From NCBI GenBank assembly GCA_032622095.1, contig CP136064.1, positions 278,529,614 to 278,593,613 on the forward strand: DNA of 64,000 nucleotides, written 5' to 3'. Source of the DNA: Siphonodentalium dalli (Eukaryota > Mollusca > Scaphopoda > Gadilida > Siphonodentaliidae). Both the position numbers and the translations under genes were made by a program. Position 1 is the first letter of the stretch. Every line of letters begins with the position of its first letter. Positions 43,458-56,353 of this stretch are shown piece by piece. The notes under the pieces are model-generated. The model was not told the origin of the DNA. It made no database searches and saw only the letters and a program-made list of their open reading frames with translations.

Positions 43458-44376
43458 AGACGCACGTTTTGCCAAAATTTCCTGGTATTTCAAAATGTAT
43501 TTTCTCTAAATCTATCAGGAATATCATTGTGAGATTATTGTGGTACCATACATAAGAACCATTGGACATTTGGTTATTATAATCTCATTTACATTACTTT
43601 TATGGCATGAAAAATCTTTAAAATTTCACTGTGTTCAGGTACCGAGAACTACTGTAAAACAGATTTTTTTCGAAAGTTCATTTCATATATACATGATGTC
43701 ATATCTAAAGATCATGAGAGGAGACTTAATTTTTCTTGATTCATGAAATTAAATGATTATTTTCATTCAGAAAGACAACTACCATAAATATTTTTTATTA
43801 TTGAGAATTTTCATGCCATGCTTGTTGGTCATTGTAACATTGGGCTCAGTTGAGTTCTGGGTCATGGGTTCATAACCAAGTTAAATCTGACCACCATATC
43901 TCTTAACACTGTGGCCTAATTTCTGTTGATTGCTCCCTGCTTGAGTGGACAGCACCACATTTGAACATTCGTTTTCATTGGGCTGGCATATTTGTGACTG
44001 CTTTATTCTTCATTATAATACATAGGGTATGATGCTATAATATGCAATTAAAAAGCTAACTCAACATTATGATACAAATGGAGCCTCCTCTCATGGAGTC
44101 AAGACAATAAGCTATTTGATGGTTGACATGTTGTTTGAAATTATAAATTTTTCTGGCAGTTCTCGGTACCTAAAGGGACAGATTTTCAACCTCTCAAATG
44201 TATTAAAATCCATTATTGTTATTGTCTCTTTATAATTGCTCTGATTCTATATATAATGAAAATTATCATATGTAAAATTCAAGATTTTTCACCAGATGGA
44301 TCCAGAGAAATTTTTTGTTGAAAATCACTTGCCATATCTGGCTGGATTTACTGTGATTTATGCAAAACGTGCGTCT
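43458..44376. mobile_element. 0.9-kb inverted-repeat element
   Basis: Ends AGACGCACGTTTTGC at 43458-43472 and the exact complement at 44362-44376. A second exact inverted pair, aggtaccgagaact (43637-43650) with its complement (44158-44171), lies inside at a similar depth. The interior is non-coding. Superfamily not identified. Confidence 0.6.
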
Positions 44377-44479
44377 CCCCCTTAAAATGAGTCAGCGCAT
44401 ATGCCATATCATAATGGAATGTAACATAAGAAACTCTTTGGCGACAAAATAGTTGCAAAATGTGACATTTTAACGCTTT

Positions 44480-44960
44480 GGTCGTAAGAACAAATCGGTC
44501 TTTCGATAATAGTATTAGGCTACGTGTACACATGCACTGACATATTTGACTGACAAATCTACTAAGTCAGATGGTCGAATATAGACGGCAGTTTTGCCCG
44601 CTGTCGACCAGCAGGTAGGATGTTCAGGGACAAGACGAATAGGGCGTCGGGGTGTTTAACACACCCCCAACTTGGGCAAGTTGGGAATCTCATGTCTGAC
44701 TCGACATTAGTTGGAAATGTCAGACTTTAGGTTGCAATTGTTTTGATATAGTTTGATTATCCGTCTATGTAACTATATGGTGCATGAATTGTGTTGCTTT
44801 TTGACTAAAAGCACAATATTTTTCTGCTTGCCTGTTGCCAAACGTTTGAACTGAAATGGACGATAGTTGGAACGTTTCTAACCATATTGGTAGTTTGGAC
44901 GGTTTGGTTGGAAATTTACAACAGTTGGAAAGCCTACGGCACCAGTTGGAAATTTCAAAC
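44480..44960. repeat. Dispersed repeat, inverted partner at 48740-49120
   Basis: Contains caaatcggtctttcga, gtcagatggtcga, and later gttggaaatgtcag-type motifs. The same landmarks occur in reverse at 48740-49120 (cgaaagaccgatttg, tcgaccatctggctt, gacgcccaagtcgcc). The ttggaaattt motifs also link it to the interior of the 2.2-kb element. Non-coding. Confidence 0.6.
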
Positions 44961-45100
44961 CCAATGCATTCCTGCATATGGGAGTTCCAGAGTCTGGTGG
45001 GAAGTTTCTTGACACGATCCTCCCATGGAGACTCTATACCTATATACGTCCCACGAACGAGTTGGGGTGTTCGCAATCAAGGTCATGTCACAATAACTGT

Positions 45101-45152
45101 CGAGTAAATATAACCCATGTACATGTTCAATACTGCAGGTTATATTTACTCG
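45101..45152. repeat. Perfect 15-bp stem hairpin
   Basis: cgagtaaatataacc (45101-45115) pairs with ggttatatttactcg (45138-45152). The loop contains the palindrome catgtacatg. Confidence 0.9.
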
Positions 45153-45314
45153 ATATTTCACCTCGAAATAAACTTAATAAAGATATTAAATAATAAAAAA
45201 AACGTTAACATTAAAATATCTCGAAATTATTAAATTGTTGCAGCGATAGATTATGTTCATTTTAAGTACTAACATAACATAAGCATGGGTGGCGCCATGA
45301 TTTCCCCGATGCCT

Positions 45315-47363
45315 GAGTCGTTATCTCGTGGGAATCCGGATTCAGAATCTGGATTCAGATTACAGATTAGACCCGTACGACTTGGTTCGGTAAACGAACA
45401 GACCAGAAATTGGCAGAATCAGTAAACGAACAGACCGTAATCTCAATCCCGTGGTAATCCAGATTCGGATTCGGATTACGGACTCAAATGTTCGTAATGT
45501 AAACAAACCGAGATTTCGCCACCTCGGAGTTTGAAAACACAATAAAACATAAGAATCCGTCTCTTGTGTACAAATTATTGCAGAATATAAACGATCTATA
45601 TCTATATCAAAGAATATTAAATGCGGAGACAAATTTGTTTTATCGATTGTGAACTGGGAGAATATTACTGAAATTAACCATGCAAATAATAACGCTATTG
45701 ATAGTAACGCTGGGGGAGCACTTCGGTTGATGGCGAAGCAAATCATTGTCGAATTTATTGTCACTTTCATATGTCCATTTCATAATTCCATCCATAAAAT
45801 ACCGCCCGAACGCATGTCGATTTCGAATTCGGCGGATACGTCCCCATTGACCGAATTCATGTGAACCTGCATGGATATGTCTTCTGCTGTGCTCGTTATT
45901 ATAATGTTTCTTCTTATTCAAGAAATAGTAGGATTATATGATATCGATGGATTATCAGATACACGTATGTACTATCTAGTCTTATAGCAATTTCATGTTA
46001 AAAATGTTTTGTTTCGTTAAATGCAGTCGTTTTGCACAATAGTCTCTGTATAGACAACAAACACAGGCATTTTTTGGCCAACGTGCTGTACATTAGTTGG
46101 GAAATAAAGCTTTGCTCATGAAGCTAATGTTGTGGTCTTGTGATCGCAGGTGAACTGCATCTCCAAATCGCACAAACAAAAATGTAAAGCTTATTCTAGG
46201 ATCTCAGGACTATATAGTGGAAATGTCAGTCAATTTATTGATTAAGCACCCACACGTACAAGTTCTAGGGACGTGGCGATGGGTTTCCTCAAATTTCCGG
46301 CCAACTGTACCCCCCCCCCCCCTATTGAACCAAACATCAATCTGACAGGTTCGCAGAATTCCATTTGCACCCCTTGGAAATAGCCAACCTGACACACACT
46401 AAGATTGGAAAATTACCAACTTTTACTGGTTGAAAAAATCAAACAATGAGAAAAATTCCAACCTATATATGGTGTCAAATTAATGTCCAACTAATGTTGT
46501 GTCATGCATGAAATTTCCAACTGCTGGAATTGTACCAAAGTTTAGTTTAAACATATTTATTTCAAATATTTGTCAAATTTAGATAACACATGATATATAA
46601 CACATACATGTGTTTATACATACAATGGGATTGGAGGACAAGTGCTGAATCACTGAACGGTACCCCCTCTCACATATGTTATTACACTAATAAATAATTA
46701 GTAATGGCAAAGCAACATGACTACCAAAACAAGTTGAACATATATACAGATCACCGGTCACCCCCTCTCCCGAATTAGTCATAAGTTTGTATATGTATTA
46801 ATTTAAAATCGGGTTTGTTTGTTGCGTTTGCTGGCTTGTACGTATCATTATTTGGAACAGTTAGTCAAAAGAATCCTGATTTTTCCTCACGTATGAATGA
46901 CTGCACAGCTAAGCAAATTGTACCAAAGTTCGGGGGGTCGAGACACCAACCAACCCCTGTCGTCACGTCCCTGTGCAACTGAAAAGTTTCGTGTGTTCTT
47001 CACAACATCTTCCGAATTTGATTCAGGAGGCCTAGAGTTGTTAGAATTAAATGCTTGCCCTCATCAATAAACACACTCCAACTTGAAAAAAAGATGCGAT
47101 TAAGTCGGATTGGCAGCAAATTATGTGCCGTGTATATACACATTGAAGAAAAGCACGACTTTCACAACAAACGTGAACGTTATAAATATAAGATACAAAT
47201 GATACTTGTGTCAAGTACATGAGCCATGTTTGACGCTGGGAGAACATTAAACATAGTTTCGGAGACCACATGGATTTCAAAACTTGACCTAGAATCGGGA
47301 ATTAGCCCCGCCCCCGTAATCGGCTTTGGATTCTGAATCCGGATTCCCACGAGATAACGACTC
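45315..47363. mobile_element. 2.05-kb element with perfect 35-bp TIRs
   Basis: 45315-45349 and 47329-47363 are exact inverted copies over 35 bases, starting gagtcgttatctcg. Similar ggattcggattacgg motifs recur just inside the left end (45467-45480). The interior has no gene. It contains poly-C near 46308 and a stretch (46260-46540) similar to the interior of the 2.2-kb element, suggesting nested fragments. No target duplication is evident. Confidence 0.75.
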
Positions 47364-48272
47364 TGGGCTACGATCCCCGACAGGGTGTAACAGTCTTAAG
47401 GTTGTGGTGAAAAGTCATATTGGACGAGACACGCCAACTCAACTTCTCTATTATTTGATCATACAGCTGGTATAGTTTGAAATATAATGCGTAAAATTTG
47501 TTCGAATATTTCTAGGAAATATTTCCCAGCACATTCTCATGACCTGCCAATAAAGTTTAATATGTAGATGTCATGGAATTCCAGGAACAGCATAATTCGG
47601 TTAGGTATACAAGGTGCTCTCATGAGTGTATCACACAAGTAAATTAGGTCATAGCGCCCGGTCACCCAGTTCGAACTGTCCTGCCTGCAAAGATAGATAT
47701 GACTAATTTCACAGGTTGATGCCACAAATGACACAGGGTGATTGGAACTGGTAAACTAGAATAAGTGTGTAAAACAGGGACTTATGATTGGCCACTTTAG
47801 TTCTGACTCCTTTTGTATATAAGTTTGGCCGGATTTCTAGTCCGGCAGAAGTTCATCACACCAGTTTGACTCTCACTTAAAAACTACGGTAGCTTAAAAC
47901 AGTTTTTACTTTGCACACTAAAAAGGGGGAGGCTTTATGATCCCGGAAGCTACCGGGCCGGCCATTGTATATTTTCCCATGTACCCCGCCTGAAAATAAG
48001 GAGCTCGCCCGATTTTATTTATGTTTTTTCAAATGGAAGCTCAAATATATGAATTGGGTGGGGGCTTGTTTCGAAAAATGGGGATTTAGATATCACGTCG
48101 AATACATGGGATGTGAATGGGTTTTTTTTCCCGATAGCACAAACGTGTTACCAACGTTCCTGCGATATAGCTGTCGATCAGGGGTGGCAGGATATGGGAG
48201 GTAACAAATTACAGACTCAAAATAGCTCGAAAATCTACAAACAGTTTAATTTCCTCTCTATCTACATGCCTC
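47364..48272. other. Non-coding stretch
   Basis: No convincing gene or repeat. The plus-strand open frame at 47965-48204 is short and without family features. Confidence 0.5.
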
Positions 48273-48732
48273 TTAAAGGTACTCAATCCGATCCGATGGT
48301 CCCCATATCATCAGATTCCAACAACAATATTTTTTGAAATGCCGCTTCAGTTATCAGATCTCGAGTAATTGTCCAAATATAATGCTAACCACAACCAACT
48401 ATAGTATACAATTGCCAAGAACATGTTATTAATCAACATTTTGTTCAACGAAATTGTGTCGGTTTGTCAAATATCTGACACAAAAAGCCACTTGATTTTA
48501 GAGTCATCCATCTTCATCCCCAATTTGGTCCGAGACCGTCTTCTCATCAGCTGTTTACTGGGCCACTTAAAATTATCGATGGTGAAAAAATAAATAGATT
48601 TCAAACATCGATATCTGATCACTCTGAGCTTTGATGGGTGGTTTCCTCGACTCGAATCAAATATTTTTACCGCCGAAGCCAAGGAAATTGTAATTTGCGA
48701 GCCTTAATTCGATTCGGATTATGCATCTTTAA
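48273..48732 (+). mobile_element. Second TTAA-type MITE family, copy 1
   Basis: Starts TTAAAGGTACTCAATCC and ends in a degenerate catctttaa; 460 bp. It is a direct repeat of 49193-49648 with landmarks ccccatatcatcag, caaatatctgacacaaaaag and gccgaagccaaggaaat. Non-coding. Confidence 0.8.
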
Positions 48733-48739
48733 TATGTTG

Positions 48740-49120
48740 TTTTCAGACCCAGATTGGAAACTTTCCAAATGTTTGGCTTATTAAAGTAGGAAATTATTCG
48801 ACTTTTAGTCTAAAAAACAACACGATTCACACAAGTTACATGCACGGTCGGTAAATCATATTATCAGACCAATCCAAACCTACATGGTCTGACGTTTCCA
48901 ATTACAGTTGCGTCAGGCATGTTGGACGGAGTGTTAAGCACCACGACGCCCAAGTCGCCACATCCATGGGCATAACACAGGTCTACCGGCCGAGAGCGAG
49001 TAAACATGCCTTCTGGCTTCTACATATAATCGACCATCTGGCTTGGTAAAAGTCAGATTGCCAGGAAAATATCACAGTGTACTTAACACTATTCTCGAAA
49101 GACCGATTTGATTCTACACC
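48740..49120 (-). repeat. Dispersed repeat, inverted partner of 44480-44960
   Basis: Reverse-orientation relative of the repeat at 44480-44960, lying between the two MITE copies. Non-coding. Confidence 0.55.
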
Positions 49121-49192
49121 CAGCTTAGAAATAAAAGTGTTCACACTGACTTACATACACATTCTTAATTCAATTAATTTGAGTGCAGAGTA

Positions 49193-49648
49193 TTAAAGGT
49201 ACTCAATCCTATCAGAGGGTCCCCATATCATCATATTCCAACAACAACAACAACAACAACAACATTTTTTTAAATGCCGCTTCAGTTATCAGAATCTAAT
49301 AATTGCCCAAAAATATGAACAGAACAATCAACTATAGTATAAAATTGCACATAACCTGTTATATATCAACATTTTGTTCAACGAAATTTTGCCGGTTTGT
49401 CAAATATCTGACACAAAAAGCCACTTGATTTTAGAGTTATCCATCTTTACCCGCAATTTGGTCAATTAAATTCTTCTGGTTGACTGTCTATTGGGCCACC
49501 ACAAATTAAAATAATAGATTTCAAACATCGATATCTGATAATTCTGAACTGTGATGGGTGAGTTCCTCGACTCGAAGCAAAAACTTTTTACCCCCGAAGC
49601 CAAGGAAATAGTAATTTGCGAGCGTTAATTCGGATTGAGTACATTTAA
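49193..49648 (+). mobile_element. Second TTAA-type MITE family, copy 2
   Basis: The better-preserved copy: ttaaaggtactcaatcc at 49193 and ggattgagtacatttaa ending at 49648, giving inverted ends inside TTAA target sites. A (CAA)n tract lies at about 49236-49263. Confidence 0.85.
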
Positions 49649-50713
49649 ATCTGCAATGTCTGCCCCTTCTTGAATAACCAATCCCATTTGAGCAAACCGG
49701 ATACCGGTACAAGATTCAGATTTTGACATTGTATGCACCATATGTGCACATGTGTTGGGAGACAAAACATTGTATTGTAAACAATAACAAACATCAGCAC
49801 TGCAGATTTATTTTAATCTGAAAAGTGTATGGTATCACGGACTGATTCTACAGGTAGTTCATACTCAAATTTAAATGTTAAAACAGAATGATAAAACAGA
49901 CAGAGGGTATGAAAGGTTTAAAATCAGAAGCCAGGACCCACCCTATGATATCTTGTTATAAAATAATATATATTGGGTAAATATTGAAACTAGGAGCTCC
50001 CTTCTCTTGATCAATTGTCTATTATTTTATATTCCTTTTAGTATATGTAATTGGTTTTGGAAAATAAATTACATCTCATTGAACAAATCTGCTAATTCAC
50101 CCCAACCCCGGTGAGGACATCCATGTGTGCCTTATTTGGATGCCTGACTACATCTTATATATAAGATAATGCACTGGCACAGGGTCTTTATTGCTGCACC
50201 AGCACAACTTATCTGTTGTAAGGCATAATATAACTTGCTCAATAAATCCTTCACTCATTCTGGTCCATATTTGAATTTTCAATCTGCCCGACAATCTTCC
50301 TATGAATGCTGACTACGATATCGAATTTTAATGAGGTAAATTGTCCAATTAACCCTGAAACATGTTCGACACATTGTAATGAGCATCTTGTGTATACGAT
50401 ACATAGCCTAAATATAATATGACTATTATAAGTGGGGTTATACACTAAATAAAAACTTTTATTGTATTCATTAAGTCCAATAACGAATAACAACATACAT
50501 AGACAACAGTTGTAGTATATATACGCTAACGAAATAACACAAAAATGTAAAGTCGTTTTTGTTTCGGGAGTTTTGTATTCTGTTTTGCATGTATAGGCAA
50601 GGACAGTTTATCAAGTGATTTATCAAGCACAAATTTGGAAACTTCGAGTTATGTTTTCCAAAATTCCAGATCATGCCATGAATCTCTGCTCTGACTAACG
50701 CCCGTAGAGATCA
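49649..50713. other. Non-coding stretch with an orphan unit of the 11-14 kb tandem repeat
   Basis: Mostly unremarkable AT-rich DNA. At about 50098-50215 the text ggacatccatgtgtg, atttggatgcctgact, and tctttattgctgcaccagc matches the block repeated at 11650-11860, 12490-12690 and 13480-13670. It is thus a single dispersed copy of that unit. Confidence 0.65.
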
Positions 50714-51113
50714 TACAAAACGTTGGGACTTTTTGAAGTTTTGACAGGGAACCTTATAAAGTAGAAAAAATAATGCGGGGAATATATTTCTTAGTTATAT
50801 CTCTTCCTTAATAAAATACTTCACTGTTGGTGAAGTTCCCAACTCGATATTCACGATTTAAGTGAATTTGTGAGCGATTTTGCTTTGCGTCGCTTTCAAT
50901 TATGGAATATCTTTTGGGTAATTCATTCGAAGCTTATTGCGATATCGGCTCACAACAGTCAGAGAAAATCGTGAATTTTTGAGTTGGGACATTCACCTAC
51001 AGTGAAGTACATCATTAAGGAAGAGATAAGAACTAAGAAATATATTCCCCACGTAATATTTTCGACTTTATAAGGCTCCCTATCAAAACTTCAAAAAGTT
51101 CCAAGGTTTTGTA
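50714..51113. mobile_element. 400-bp palindromic MITE
   Basis: Left half tacaaaacgttgggac through aactcgatattcacgatt mirrors the right half aatcgtgaatttttgagtt through ggttttgta with arms of about 150-180 bp, leaving a small centre. Shared blocks include ggaatatatttcttagtt and tttttgaagttttga. Non-coding. Confidence 0.85.
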
Positions 51114-51404
51114 CTGGTGGAATATCAGTTTCATGACATGATCTACCAAAATGCCTGCAATTGAAATCTCAGACCATATATAGACCCCCAAGATGAAGTT
51201 AAATGTGCTCTAAATTATATATGCATGTAGACAACATGAGTAAATTTCAGTATAGGAAAGATTTGCATTACTCATTTACTCTGACACACCCATCACCGCA
51301 TTGTGTCTGCAAAAATAATTCAGCCCGCCCCCCCCCCCTGCAAGGGAGGTTATATCTGGCTTCGTCCGTATATATCATAATCCACCATCTCATATCACGT
51401 GAAC

Positions 51405-51805
51405 GTGTTCATGTTTTGACAGGGAATTCATAACATTGACAACACATTGCAGCAATAATATCTTTCTTAGGTTATGCCTATTCCTCTGTAATAAATATAT
51501 AACGTTATTTCACAGTAATTGTTGGTCTCAGCTCGAGATTGCATGTATGAAATATGTCAATTTGTTGAGCTAAGTCTGATTTGCATCCCTTACAGTGGTG
51601 GAATTTCTTCCGGGTAATCAATAAAATGTTTATTGCGATGTCGACTCACAAACGTGGCAAACACTGATGCAATCTGGAGTTGGTACCACGCCACCTACTG
51701 TAAAATAGATTAATTAGGACCAAGTACTATAACTAAGAAATATATTCCATGCTCTTGTGTTGAATGCTATAAAGTTCCCAGTCAGAACATCAAAAGGTTC
51801 CCATA
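51405..51805. mobile_element. Diverged copy of the palindromic MITE
   Basis: Starts near ttttgacagggaatt and ends near atcaaaaggttccc. The arms are weaker but keep aactaagaaatatattcc and the central ggtaatcaataaaatg / tattgcgatgtcg features seen in 50714-51113. Confidence 0.6.
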
Positions 51806-52655
51806 TTTTAAACGGGTGGTATATAATCTCTACGTGCGTAGCCAGACATGATTTAATACTTGTCGACCCATTCCTATATGCTATAAGAGAGAGAAATATA
51901 TTCAGCCCATGTTTGGAAACAGAGAATCGTACATTTTACTACCACATATAGGCTTGAATGACAAAGGCATCTCAACATAATTATTTATTATTATATTATA
52001 TTATTATTATGTTCATGTCTGAAACCACCCTTGTACTATAATTTCAATTTTAAAATAACCATCAAATTATTGTCAACGGGGACCATTGGCGTTCTCATAG
52101 GGACAAATAATATCCAACAGAAATGCCGCATCACGCATCGAAAAATATAGCGACGCTGGGAAAGCTTACGGGGATATATACGTCACAAAATGGCGGAATC
52201 GAGATGCTCAATTAACTTATTTATCACTCAGTAAAGGTCTCAGCTGCAACAAAACGCCCCTTTGACAGTAGCACAAATCCTGCAAAAATACAGACTCTCA
52301 CGGCGTATATGGGATAGACTCCGATGACAACGATTGTGTTAATGACTATATGAATGACTAACATCTGCCTGTGTGTTTGTGACATTACAGTTCATTATGA
52401 TTTACAATATGGCTTCAATCAATAGTCATTTAACAACAAGTATCAATAAAACAATAATTTAATATGTAGTCACATAGTGAAACTTCAATCTTGTTGAGAA
52501 TGTGTTCGTTAGACTCAACAGTCTGCATATTATCGGTGACATTATAAACCAACCGACACATACTTTTGTCAATTACTGTATTTTGAGACACAATTATATC
52601 GTGTATAGCGCAGCTATTTTATTGCTGATAGTTACAGTGTCCCAAACATGACCAT
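51806..52655. other. Non-coding stretch with TTA microsatellite
   Basis: A TTATTATATTA-type microsatellite at about 51980-52010; otherwise no gene or repeat recognised. Confidence 0.55.
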
Positions 52656-53120
52656 ATTGAGTGGCACCCATCGCCAAAAAGTTATATTACTATCAAACTT
52701 CGAGCCAAATAAGAAATTCTCCACAGTGTTCAATGTTAAATTTGGATCGCAACTGTAGCCAGGGAGAATCATCTAATCACATCTTTCCAAACTACACCTG
52801 CGTTGTATACTTAGTATTCTAGTGAAATTTCAATTCGCACATATCATCATACGCAAAATGGCGTCATTTATCCAATATAATACAATATCCACATGGTTCA
52901 ATGTTATTTTGTATCGCAATTGAAGCCAGCAAGAATAAACTGATCACATCCAATTTTTCTTAAATTCGTTTCAAGTCTATACTTAGTAGTTTTGAGCAAT
53001 TTCAAATCACACCGATCACCATATACGCCAGATGGCACCATCTATCGTGTTCTCAAAATACGAAACGCTCTCTAAATTATGCTAACCCCGATTTAGGCCC
53101 ACCATTCAAAATCCACGAAT
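52656..53120. repeat. Degenerate tandem repeat, about 170-190 bp, three units
   Basis: Each unit has ggc(g/a)-(t/c)cat(t/c)-atc, a caatgttaaattt/caatgttattttgtatcgcaa type block, an atcacatc block and a tatacttagtattct/tatacttagtagttt block. Units start near 52660, 52859 and 53034. Confidence 0.7.
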
Positions 53121-53142
53121 GGAATCACGTCAATCCTGAAAA

Positions 53143-53245
53143 TACACCTACTAGGCATATATATAAATGCACCTACTGGGCATACATATAAAAACACCAA
53201 CTAGGCATACATATAAATACACCTACTAGGCATACATATTACATT
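53143..53245. repeat. Short tandem repeat, about 27-bp unit, four copies
   Basis: Four copies of aaatacacctactaggcata-type units, contiguous, with few differences. Confidence 0.9.
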
Positions 53246-53689
53246 TCAACAGAACAAAAAGTCAGTAAATATCGCTAAGTTGAACCTTGATTTACTTAAC
53301 CTGTTTTATTCTAAATGGATTATCCCGGTCAGTTAAAAGATGTACATAGAAATTGTCTATTATTGAGTTGGAGGGATGTTAAGGTGATAAAAGTAGACGA
53401 CAGGTAAATAAAAGTGCAGTATAGGAGCCCTATTTATAGAGGGAAATGTTTAGATAATAAATTCATGTTGTACTTGTCTGATTCATTGATTGGTTGTGTT
53501 TTTAATGTCGCTTTCAGCAACTAAAGTCATATCACGACATTGCCAGTTTTAGTGGTGGAGGGCTAATCTAACAGTGATTTCAATGGCTGATAAACTCGTT
53601 TACCATGTGCGGCAAACCACCGGCCATCGGCGAGTAACTGGCAACTCCACCAGATAACGATTTCAATTCACAAACTCGATGATAGAAAC
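53246..53689. other. Non-coding stretch
   Basis: No gene recognised; probably contains the 3' body of the tRNA-like SINE whose B-box lies next to it. Confidence 0.4.
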
Positions 53690-53755
53690 ATGTGGATTTG
53701 AACCCTCATCGCCACCGCTGGAGGGCGAAACGACTTGGATTTATACCCCTATGTT
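53690..53755 (-). repeat. tRNA-like SINE fragment with B-box
   Basis: On the minus strand this reads ggtggcgatgagggttcaaatcc, where ggttcaaatcc (53694-53704) fits the RNA polymerase III B-box. The matching A-box half lies on the far side of the inserted element at 56323-56351. Together they resemble the promoter part of a tRNA-derived SINE interrupted by a transposon. Confidence 0.5.
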
Positions 53756-56322
53756 CCAGGCACATTAGACATGAAAGTGGAAAAGTAAGGAAATAAATCG
53801 GGGAAAGCTGACTTTTTTTATTATTATTTAGGCCATAACATCGCGGGCGCGTCACGAAAAGTCCCCTTAAAATCCGAGTTGAGCTTTCTGAGTTGCATCA
53901 TTTTTTCCATATAATTTTAAAAATATATATTTTTCACAATCATGGAATTAATTGGATGCTGTAACAATATTTCAGCCGAAACATATACAAAATGCATTCG
54001 ATATTGTTCGATACACAATTCTCGAACCAAGGACACCAATTCAAAGGGAAACTTCGAATTAATTTCGCAGAAATGGGTATGAAATAAAACACTTGAGCCA
54101 AAACAATGACGATGAAGGCAAACTGTTGTATTCGATGTCGGATTTATCGGGCTTCTCAAAACACGGACGCAAGCTATCTATTTTAAAAACTGCGCAGACA
54201 CCACTCCGTCGGTCGGTGTTATAGGCAGAATTAGCGACGACGCATATCATAAGTTGTCAAAACTTCTAAAAACATAACCCTACCCCCAAAAATGGTTGTC
54301 AACGATCTGGTCGTATTTTGCTCTCCTATTTTGTCTAATCTCTTGATATGCATTACGCGGTTATACCAGTTTATGTGAAATATGAGTATGAGAGCGAATG
54401 TGGTGACCATGGTGACACGATCAGAATAATACAATCGCGGTCATGAAATGGCTGTCAAAATGGTCACATGCAACCACCAAGCCAAGCCAAGACGAAAGCA
54501 ACATATTGTATTAACATCTAGTACGTAAAATACGTATTAGTAATATCCAAGTCTGTTGTTAAATATCTTTAAAGGAACACATATCTTAAAACAGATCCAT
54601 CTGGAGGATTTATCGGTCATTGCAACGCAAGTCAAACCCAATAATTTACGTCTTTAAAAGTTCGGGTTTTCTGTTTACAGTCGGGCCCAAAAATAATAAT
54701 TTCGGGCGTGCAGCACACGAAGTAGTAATGTTTCGTCACACAGTGTATGGTAGTTTCATTCGGCGTGATGATAAATTATTGAATGTAACGCAGAAACTTA
54801 AATGCATATCCTTGCGGTATAAATAGTAGTTACATTTCGGGATTTTTCAGCACTGTCCGTGATAATAAACCACACACGTATGTTGCAATGTTTATTATAT
54901 TGCAAAGAAACAGCCATCTCTTCAAAAGATTTACACTCCATCTCACCAGATCAAATAGACAGTACATCGTGCATTTGATATAAGACTAATTTTCATGCTA
55001 CTTCCAAATCGGCGTCTTAGTAGACAAGTTGTTCAAATCACTTCAGTCGGCAAATTGCAACTCGAATAAGCTATTACGCAATGTACAATATTAGTTTTGC
55101 GTATTTTATATCTTACCAAAACCACCCATGAACTTGTGCAAAATATCAGATGATCAGCGTTTAAAGCTGTTTTTTCCACCGTTGACCATTGACTCAATGT
55201 TGCTATTTATGGTTGTGAGTCCAGCAAATATATGTAACATTAGGGAGAAAGGATACACACGGTAATGCGGTTGCAGAAAACATAGTACACTTTGCGTATA
55301 TGTGACCTTGGTGAATATACCCAAATATTATTTACAGGTGTAAAGAAAGTCTCTGGCACAGAGTATGTAGGCAATTTTGGTCAAGTTTAAATTTCTTTTA
55401 AAGATCGTATATGGTACTCATTTGTGTTTTGATAACTTGCTTTCATAGTATACCACCATGTATTCTTGTGATAAAAGCGAAATATTCGTGTTTTATTACT
55501 TGATCTTATGCAACTATGACTAATATTTTAAGACACGGAGAATATAGTCGACATTTTCCACCCATTACTCTATGAATATCTCTCATACTGCTCTATAGCA
55601 GTGCATATTTAAAGGTTTGATGGTGTATATATCAAAAGAAACGATGACCGGTCACATTCGTGACACTACTATGGACAGATATATTTTGGCTTCTAGGACA
55701 GGTCACATAATCAATTGGCCGCTATTAAATTTCATTTTACAGTTTAGTATACACATATATCACACGATTCAAGATAAATATTGCAGAAAAAAATGCCTTA
55801 TTCTTCCGTTTATTTGCGCCCAAAAAGTCCAGATTTAACCATTGTATGAGACCTTGCTTTTCGCTATATCTCTCGCGAGATATATTAAAGAGAATTCGTA
55901 AATCCCCGATAATATGTTTCTCTCATACTCTGCAATCATTGTTCCTCACATATTTCGAGCGTGTTGTCACTCTTATGGGACTAGTTATTCGATTTTGCAC
56001 AAAATGTAATTTCCATTCTATTTTTACCATTTTGGCGGCCATTTTGGGACATACATTCTACTTATATGGTTCACGACTAAGTATTGTTTGTATATATCTT
56101 AATGTATTAAGAATTTGGAACTAATTGAGCTACACATGACTGCATTCGCATATGGCGTGATGGAAATGCTTCAGAATTTGAACCACTCCGAAAAATAAAA
56201 ATCTCAAAAAGCTCAACTCGGATTTTAGGGGACTTTTGCCATGTTGTTCATAAACATGTGCTTATTGTCCCTGAAAAAAATCAGCTTTCCCCGATTTTTT
56301 CAGTGAAATCTAATGTGCCTGG
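53756..56322. mobile_element. 2.57-kb TIR element inserted in the SINE
   Basis: Both ends read ccaggcacattaga inward (53756 and, complemented, 56322). Homology continues for about 140 bp with tcggggaaagctga, aaaatccgagttgagctttc and related blocks (53790-53905 against 56205-56300). The interior is AT-rich without a recognisable transposase; the frame at 55846-56124 has no family features. No clear target duplication. Confidence 0.75.
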
Positions 56323-56351
56323 ACTACTAACGATTGAGCCACCGATGCCCC
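56323..56351 (-). repeat. tRNA-like SINE fragment with A-box
   Basis: On the minus strand it begins ggggcatcggtggctcaatc; tggctcaatcgtt resembles the polymerase III A-box. It lies directly outside the TIR at 56322 and pairs conceptually with the B-box half at 53690-53755. Confidence 0.5.
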
Positions 56352-56353
56352 AA

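Noticed and set aside
44856-45107. Overlapping short frames on both strands around 44765-45193
   Set aside because: They lie in a dispersed non-coding repeat with ttggaaattt motifs and end in a hairpin; none has family features.
53690-53755. Functional tRNA gene
   Set aside because: Only a B-box-like stretch is present, without acceptor stem or anticodon arm; the A-box half is 2.6 kb away. A SINE relic fits better.
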